In this document: piece by piece, positions 59,954-64,000 of the stretch | Numbering within the stretch: position 1 is the stretch's first letter | Layout: every line of letters starts with the position of its first letter | Source: an uncultured Alphaproteobacteria bacterium | GTDB lineage: Bacteria; Pseudomonadota; Alphaproteobacteria; HIMB59; GCA-002718135 | DNA length: 64,000 bases | Assembly: GCA_902616075.1 (NCBI GenBank) | Contig: CACMRK010000002.1 | Location: 1-64,000, forward strand | Reading direction: 5' to 3' | The notes under the pieces: model-generated | Databases searched by the model: none | What the model was told of the DNA's origin: nothing | What the model saw: only the letters and a program-made list of their open reading frames with translations | Made by a program: the position numbers and the translations under genes

Positions 59954-60475
59954 CTAGTTCGACTCTTGTTTATTGCTACTATTAGAACTAATTAATCTTG
60001 CAATTTGTGCTCCAGGTTCAACTGTAATTGAAGCTATCTTTTGAGCAGGCGCTGAAATTAGTCCTATTATTTTTCCTCTTAACTCATCTAAAGAAGGTAA
60101 TTTTGCAAGAAAATCAATTTTTTCTTTATCAATTTTCTCTCCATTATAACCTCCACCAATAATTTTAAAATTTTCAAATTTTTTCTCAAAGCTAACTGCT
60201 ACTTTTGCTGGCGCTACTGCATCATCAGAGTAAGCAATTGCTGTTGGACCTTTGAAAAGCTCAGAAATATCTTTAAATTGAGTTTCAGATATAGCAAGTT
60301 TAGTGAGTCTGTTCTTAGTTACTTTAAATTTTGCTCCATTATCTCTCATTTCTTTTCTAAGTTGCTCTGTTTCATTAACTGTTAGCCCAGAATATTCAGC
60401 CACAATCACAGAAGTAGCATTTGAAAAGTCTTCTTTGAGATTACTTACAAAATCTTTTTTTTCAGAACGTTTCAC
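59954..60475 (-). CDS. rplJ: 50S ribosomal protein L10
   Basis: A 173-residue L10 from GTG 60475 (MKRSEKKDFVSNLKEDF), which matches the alphaproteobacterial start M-D-R-A-x-K-x-E-F. GAGG sits 5 nt upstream of this GTG. Upstream ATG 60502 and TTG 60511 would add 9-12 residues unlike the family. It has TSVIVAEYSGLTVNETEQLRKEMRDNG and GPTAIAYS, and binds L7/L12 to form the stalk. Confidence 0.93.
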   Translation of the reverse strand: MKRSEKKDFVSNLKEDFSNATSVIVAEYSGLTVNETEQLRKEMRDNGAKFKVTKNRLTKLAISETQFKDISELFKGPTAIAYSDDAVAPAKVAVSFEKKFENFKIIGGGYNGEKIDKEKIDFLAKLPSLDELRGKIIGLISAPAQKIASITVEPGAQIARLISSNSSNKQESN

Positions 60476-60658
60476 GTCAACCTCGGTTTTAATTGGACCC
60501 ATAAGATCCAATATTAGCTAAAATTAGTTTGCCCACCAAACTAATTTAAAGCCTGTCAAGAAGCAAATCAATGACTCGCTTCAGTCTATGCAGGAAATTA
60601 AGCTTTATGCCCCTGCAGTCTTTGACAGGTGATGATCGTAGATCATCGATTGGATTAA
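60476..60658 (-). promoter_or_regulatory. L10 leader-like structured 5' region with terminator-like hairpin
   Basis: The 183-bp region between rplA and rplJ can fold as an L10-leader. An outer helix CCTGTCAA/TTGACAGG (60622-60629 with 60552-60559) encloses AGACTGCAGG and CCTGCATAGACTG (60612-60618 and 60589-60594), sequences I recall from alphaproteobacterial L10 leaders. Nearer rplJ a perfect 11-bp stem AAATTAGTTTG/CAAACTAATTT (60521-60531 with 60537-60547) with GTGGG loop ends in a short T run. This suggests L10-L12 feedback on rplJL. Confidence 0.7.
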
Positions 60659-61348
60659 TTAACGCAAGCTTGCTTGGTTAATATTTAATCCAACTCCCAT
60701 AGTTGAAGCTATGGTAACCTTTTTTATAAAAGAACCCTTAACAGCATCAGGTTTACTTTTACTAACTGAAGAATAAAATGTTTTAATATTTTCTAACAGA
60801 TCTTCTTCGCTAAAATCTAGTTTGCCAACACCAGCATGAACGATACCAGATTTATCATTTTTGAATTTGACCTGACCTGACTTAGCGTCTTTTACTGATT
60901 GAGAAATTTCATTTGTTACAGTACCGAGCTTAGGATTTGGCATTAGTCCTTTTGGACCAAGTATTTTTGCTACTTTACCTAATTTAGGCATCATATCTGG
61001 AGTCGCAATTAAAACATCAAATTCTATTTTTGATTTAGAAATTGTTTCAATCAAATCATCACTCCCAACCAAATCGGCACCATTACTTTTTGCGTCTTTT
61101 TGTTTGTCATCATTTGCAATTACTGCGACTTTTACAGTTTTTCCTGTTCCATTAGGAAGATTTACTACACCCTTAATATTTTGATCAGTTTTGTTGCTAT
61201 CAATTCCGAGATTGATAGAAATATCAATAGTTTCTTTAAACTTAACGAAAGATTTTTCTTTTAAAATTTTAATGGCTTCTAGCGGTTCGTAAATTTTTGA
61301 AGTGTCAAAATTATTTAACATTTGTTTTCTATTTTTTGTTATTTTCAT
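60659..61348 (-). CDS. rplA: 50S ribosomal protein L1
   Basis: A 229-residue L1. It has FKETIDISINLGIDSNKTDQNIKGVVNLPNGTGK, IATPDMMPKLGKVAKILGPKGLMPNPKLGTV and the C-terminal GSFIKKVTIASTMGVGLNI. Overlaps rplK by 1 bp. Confidence 0.98.
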   Translation of the reverse strand: MKITKNRKQMLNNFDTSKIYEPLEAIKILKEKSFVKFKETIDISINLGIDSNKTDQNIKGVVNLPNGTGKTVKVAVIANDDKQKDAKSNGADLVGSDDLIETISKSKIEFDVLIATPDMMPKLGKVAKILGPKGLMPNPKLGTVTNEISQSVKDAKSGQVKFKNDKSGIVHAGVGKLDFSEEDLLENIKTFYSSVSKSKPDAVKGSFIKKVTIASTMGVGLNINQASLR

Positions 61349-61776
61349 TAACTAACTACCTCCATACCCATTGAAACGGCAGAACCTTTAACCATGTTCA
61401 TTGCTCCATCTAGATCAATGGCATTTAAATCTTGCATTTTTTCTTTGGCAATTTTTTCAATGTCTTGCATTGAGACTTTACCTACTAATGATCTTCCAGG
61501 AGTTGAGTTTCCTTTTTTTATTTTTGCTGCTTTTTTAAGATAAAAACTTACTGGTGGTAATTTTGTCGTAAAATCGAAGCTTCTATCTTTGTATGCTGTT
61601 ATAATAACTGGAATTGGCGCACCTTTTTCTAAATCTTTTGTTTTATCATTAAATGCTTTACAAAAATCCATTATATTCAACCCTCTTTGTCCAAGGGCAG
61701 GACCAACGGGAGGTGAAGGGTTGGCTCCTCCTGCAGGAATTTGTAATTTAATTAAACCTAAAATTTCTTTAGCCAT
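61348..61776 (-). CDS. rplK: 50S ribosomal protein L11
   Basis: A 142-residue L11. The proline-rich N-terminus [26 protein letters not shown], with the thiostrepton-region prolines, and [23 protein letters not shown] are present. It follows nusG by 3 bp. Confidence 0.98.
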   Translation of the reverse strand: MAKEILGLIKLQIPAGGANPSPPVGPALGQRGLNIMDFCKAFNDKTKDLEKGAPIPVIITAYKDRSFDFTTKLPPVSFYLKKAAKIKKGNSTPGRSLVGKVSMQDIEKIAKEKMQDLNAIDLDGAMNMVKGSAVSMGMEVVS

Positions 61777-61779
61777 AGT

Positions 61780-62313
61780 TTATACCTTTTCTACCTGAGA
61801 ATATTCTAAATCAACAGGTGTTGATCTTCCAAAAATTGAAACAGCTACTCTTAATCTTGCTTTATCTTCGTCTATTTGTTCGACCTCTCCATTAAATGAT
61901 GCAAAAGGTCCATCAATTACTTTTACTTGTTCTCCAACATCATACATTATCGCAGGTCTAGATTTTTCTACACCATCAATAACTTGTTCAGATATTCTTT
62001 TTGCTTCAGCGTTACTAATAGGAACTGGTTTACCTTTATTTCCTAGAAAACCACTTAGCTTTGGAGTTGTTTTAATAATATGCCAAGTATCATCATTTAA
62101 ACTCATTTTAATAAGAATATATCCAGGAAATATTTTTCTTTCTGTATTAACCCTTACACCTCTTTTTACTTCAACAATATTTTGAACGGGGACAGATATT
62201 TCTTCGATATGTTCTTTAACTCCAAGTTTTGTTGCTTGGTCTAGGATGCTGTCAGCAACTTTTTTTTCATAACCTGAATAGGCATGAAGAACGTACCATC
62301 TTGCTTTATTCAT
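61780..62313 (-). CDS. nusG: Transcription termination/antitermination protein NusG
   Basis: A 177-residue NusG with the NGN domain (KARWYVLHAYSGYEKKV near the start, FPGYILIKM near 75) and a C-terminal KOW domain (EQVKVIDGPFASFNGEVEQID). Binds RNA polymerase beta' and links to S10 or Rho. Overlaps secE by 1 bp. Confidence 0.97.
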   Translation of the reverse strand: MNKARWYVLHAYSGYEKKVADSILDQATKLGVKEHIEEISVPVQNIVEVKRGVRVNTERKIFPGYILIKMSLNDDTWHIIKTTPKLSGFLGNKGKPVPISNAEAKRISEQVIDGVEKSRPAIMYDVGEQVKVIDGPFASFNGEVEQIDEDKARLRVAVSIFGRSTPVDLEYSQVEKV

Positions 62314-62528
62314 TAAAAACCTGAACCTATTTCAATTATTTTTCTTATTGAAAAAGACCATATTTGATCGGTTAAAAGAAAAAATAATGAAAATAATATT
62401 ATTAATAATATGACTATTGCAGAAGAAATAAAAGTATCTCTCCTTTGAGGCCAAGTTACTTTTTGTAATTCTTGTCTAACTTGTCTTACAAAAAGAGCTG
62501 GTGATGTTTTCTTTTTTTCAATATTCAT
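62313..62528 (-). CDS. secE: Preprotein translocase subunit SecE
   Basis: A 71-residue SecE, single membrane helix (about 32-55). The amphipathic FVRQVRQELQKVTWPQRRDTF is the characteristic segment that clamps SecY. Between tRNA-Trp and nusG, the standard order. Confidence 0.95.
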   Translation of the reverse strand: MNIEKKKTSPALFVRQVRQELQKVTWPQRRDTFISSAIVILLIILFSLFFLLTDQIWSFSIRKIIEIGSGF

Positions 62529-62542
62529 ATTTTCGTTTCTCT

Positions 62543-62618
62543 TGGCAGGAGTGGCAGGACTTGAACCCGCAGCCCCCGGTTTTGGAGACCGGTGCTCTAC
62601 CAGTTGAGCTACACTCCT
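62543..62618 (-). tRNA. tRNA-Trp (anticodon CCA)
   Basis: A 76-nt tRNA: acceptor AGGAGTG/CACTCCT, D-arm AGCTCAACTGGTAGAGC, anticodon arm CCGGT-CTCCAAA-ACCGG with anticodon CCA, T-loop GGTTCAAGTCC, and 3' CCA encoded. Sits between tuf and secE as in most alphaproteobacteria. Confidence 0.96.
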
Positions 62619-62655
62619 AATAAGTAATGGCTAACTGATAGAGCGGTCCCTAAAA

Positions 62656-63846
62656 CTATTCAATAATTTCAGCAACAACTCCAGCGCCAACTGTTCTTCC
62701 ACCTTCTCTGATTGCAAATTTTAAACCTTTATCCATTGCAATTGGGGACAAAAGAGTAACTTCCATAGCAATATTATCACCAGGCATTACCATTTCGGTT
62801 CCTTCTGGTAATTTAATTGTTCCAGTCACATCGGTTGTTCTAAAGTAGAACTGAGGTCTGTAGTTTGAAAAGAATGGAGTATGTCTTCCACCCTCTTCTT
62901 TTTTTAATACATATGCCTCAGCTTTAAATTTTGTATGTGGTTTTATTGAGCCTGGTTTTGCTAATACTTGACCACGTTCAACTTCTTCTCTTTTTGTTCC
63001 ACGAAGAAGAACACCAACGTTATCCCCGGCTTCACCAGAATCTAAAAGTTTTCTAAACATCTCAACTCCAGTACAAGTAGTTTTTTGTGGTTCTCTTATT
63101 CCTAGGATCTCGATTTCCTCTCCAACTTTAACTTGACCTTGTTCAATTCTTCCAGTTACAACCGTACCTCTACCAGAAATTGAAAAAACATCCTCAACTG
63201 GCATTAAGAAAGGCTGATCTACAGGTCGGCTAGGTTGTGGTATATGTTCATCAACTGCTTTCATTAATTCCATAATTGAATTTTTTCCAATTTCATCATC
63301 TCTACCTTCAAGAGCTGCTAAAGCTGAACCCTTAATGATTGGGATAGTATCACCTGGGAATTCATATGAAGTAAGAAGTTCTCTAATTTCCATTTCAACT
63401 AGATCAATTAATTCTTTGTCATCTACTTGATCAACTTTGTTCATGTATACTACAAGAGCAGGCACGCCTACCTGTCTAGCTAAAAGTATGTGTTCTCTTG
63501 TTTGAGGCATTGGTCCGTCAGCTGCATTAACAACTAAGATACCTCCGTCCATTTGAGCAGCACCAGTGATCATGTTTTTTACATAATCGGCGTGTCCAGG
63601 ACAGTCAACGTGTGCATAGTGTCTTGCTTCAGTTTCATATTCAACGTGTGCAGTTGAAATAGTTATTCCACGCTCTCTCTCTTCAGGTGCTTTGTCAATG
63701 TTTGCATAATCTGTAAATTCTGCTCCACCTGTCTCTGCTAATATTTTTGTTATAGCAGCGGTTAATGTTGTTTTACCATGGTCAACGTGACCAACGGTTC
63801 CTATGTTACAATGCGGTTTGTTTCTTTCGAATTTTGCTTTAGCCAT
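62656..63846 (-). CDS. tuf: Translation elongation factor Tu
   Basis: A 396-residue EF-Tu. The G1 motif [14 protein letters not shown] is near 19, DCPGHADY (G3), MNKVDQVDD (G4) and GSALAALEG (G5). Domain 2/3 markers include [13 protein letters not shown] and the C-terminal [14 protein letters not shown]. The only tuf in the window, next to tRNA-Gly and tRNA-Trp. No copy lies between fusA and rpsJ. Confidence 0.98.
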   Translation of the reverse strand: MAKAKFERNKPHCNIGTVGHVDHGKTTLTAAITKILAETGGAEFTDYANIDKAPEERERGITISTAHVEYETEARHYAHVDCPGHADYVKNMITGAAQMDGGILVVNAADGPMPQTREHILLARQVGVPALVVYMNKVDQVDDKELIDLVEMEIRELLTSYEFPGDTIPIIKGSALAALEGRDDEIGKNSIMELMKAVDEHIPQPSRPVDQPFLMPVEDVFSISGRGTVVTGRIEQGQVKVGEEIEILGIREPQKTTCTGVEMFRKLLDSGEAGDNVGVLLRGTKREEVERGQVLAKPGSIKPHTKFKAEAYVLKKEEGGRHTPFFSNYRPQFYFRTTDVTGTIKLPEGTEMVMPGDNIAMEVTLLSPIAMDKGLKFAIREGGRTVGAGVVAEIIE

Positions 63847-63872
63847 TTTTTTACCCCAATAATATTTTGTTA

Positions 63873-63946
63873 TGGAGCGGGTGAAGGGAATCGAACCCTC
63901 GTAGCCAGCTTGGAAGGCTGGAGCTTTACCACTAAGCTACACCCGC
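63873..63946 (-). tRNA. tRNA-Gly (anticodon TCC)
   Basis: A 74-nt tRNA: acceptor GCGGGTG/CACCCGC, D-arm AGCTTAGTGGTAAAGCT, anticodon stem CCAGC/GCTGG with loop CTTCCAA (anticodon TCC), T-loop GGTTCGATTCC, encoded CCA. It is 26 bp upstream of tuf. The last 54 bp of the window beyond it show no further gene. Confidence 0.96.
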
Positions 63947-64000
63947 AACTAAACTGACTGCTTCACACACTCACTTTAATGCTTTCATCCCATTACCTCC

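Noticed and set aside
60631-60647. GATGATC-GTA-GATCATC hairpin as rplA terminator
   Set aside because: The 7-bp stem has a 3-nt loop and no T tract on the minus strand; it more likely belongs to the L10 leader.
63947-64000. Another tRNA upstream of tRNA-Gly
   Set aside because: No CCA or acceptor pairing is visible in the last 54 bp.
1-64000. CRISPR array, prophage, insertion sequence, toxin-antitoxin or defence system
   Set aside because: No direct-repeat array, transposase, integrase or known defence gene is seen on either strand; the gaps between genes are too small.

Overview
The window comes from an AT-rich (roughly 70% AT by eye), tightly packed alphaproteobacterial genome. Genes overlap or sit 0-20 bp apart, several convergent pairs share bases in their stop codons, and no stretch longer than about 300 bp lacks a gene. 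There is no insertion sequence, phage gene, integrase or CRISPR array. The sarcosine oxidase, betaine-type and ectoine-type catabolic genes plus the alphaproteobacterial ribosomal gene order suggest a streamlined marine heterotroph of the SAR11 / HIMB59 / AEGEAN-169 kind. That placement is inference.

Region 1 (1-10.3 kb) is an amine or polyamine uptake and oxidation locus. It holds a gamma-glutamylpolyamine-synthetase-like glutamine synthetase (cut by the window edge), an aldehyde dehydrogenase, a DadA/PuuB-type FAD amine oxidoreductase, a PotABCD-type ABC transporter (permease, permease, binding protein, ATPase), an EamA exporter and an M19 dipeptidase-like protein whose metal site is degenerate.

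Region 2 (10.4-12.7 kb) is a two-gene unit of unknown function: a 554-residue protein and a DUF3726-like protein. Region 3 (12.8-26.5 kb) is twelve same-strand genes. Eight make a very tight unit: AGAT-like amidinotransferase, EutA-, EutB- and EutC-like proteins, an unusual PLP enzyme, an M20 amidohydrolase, a metal-less creatinase-type M24 hydrolase and a Ser/Cys proline-racemase-family enzyme. The heterotetrameric sarcosine oxidase soxBDAG follows. A succinate-semialdehyde-dehydrogenase-like gene diverges from the head of the unit. Together they look like a route that breaks down an N-containing osmolyte (ectoine-, creatine- or hydroxyproline-like) to amino acids and one-carbon units. This is the least explained and most interesting part of the window.

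Region 4 (28-35.2 kb) is housekeeping: ROK kinase, BioY, glutathione synthesis (gshA-gshB), MgtE, tRNA-Leu(GAG), LipB, an RluC/D pseudouridine synthase and CrcB.

Region 5 (35.2-64 kb, minus strand) is one uninterrupted transcription/translation supercluster. In transcription order it is tRNA-Gly, tuf, tRNA-Trp, secE, nusG, rplKAJL, rpoBC, rpsLG, fusA, rpsJ, rplCDWB, rpsS, rplV, rpsC, rplP, rpmC, rpsQ, rplNXE, rpsNH, rplFR, rpsE, rplO, secY, adk, rpsMK, rpoA, rplQ. rpmD (L30) is missing between rpsE and rplO, and there is no tuf between fusA and rpsJ. A structured L10-leader-like region precedes rplJ and a hairpin separates rplL from rpoB. Several starts were moved from the longest reading frame to better-supported codons; each is explained in its entry.
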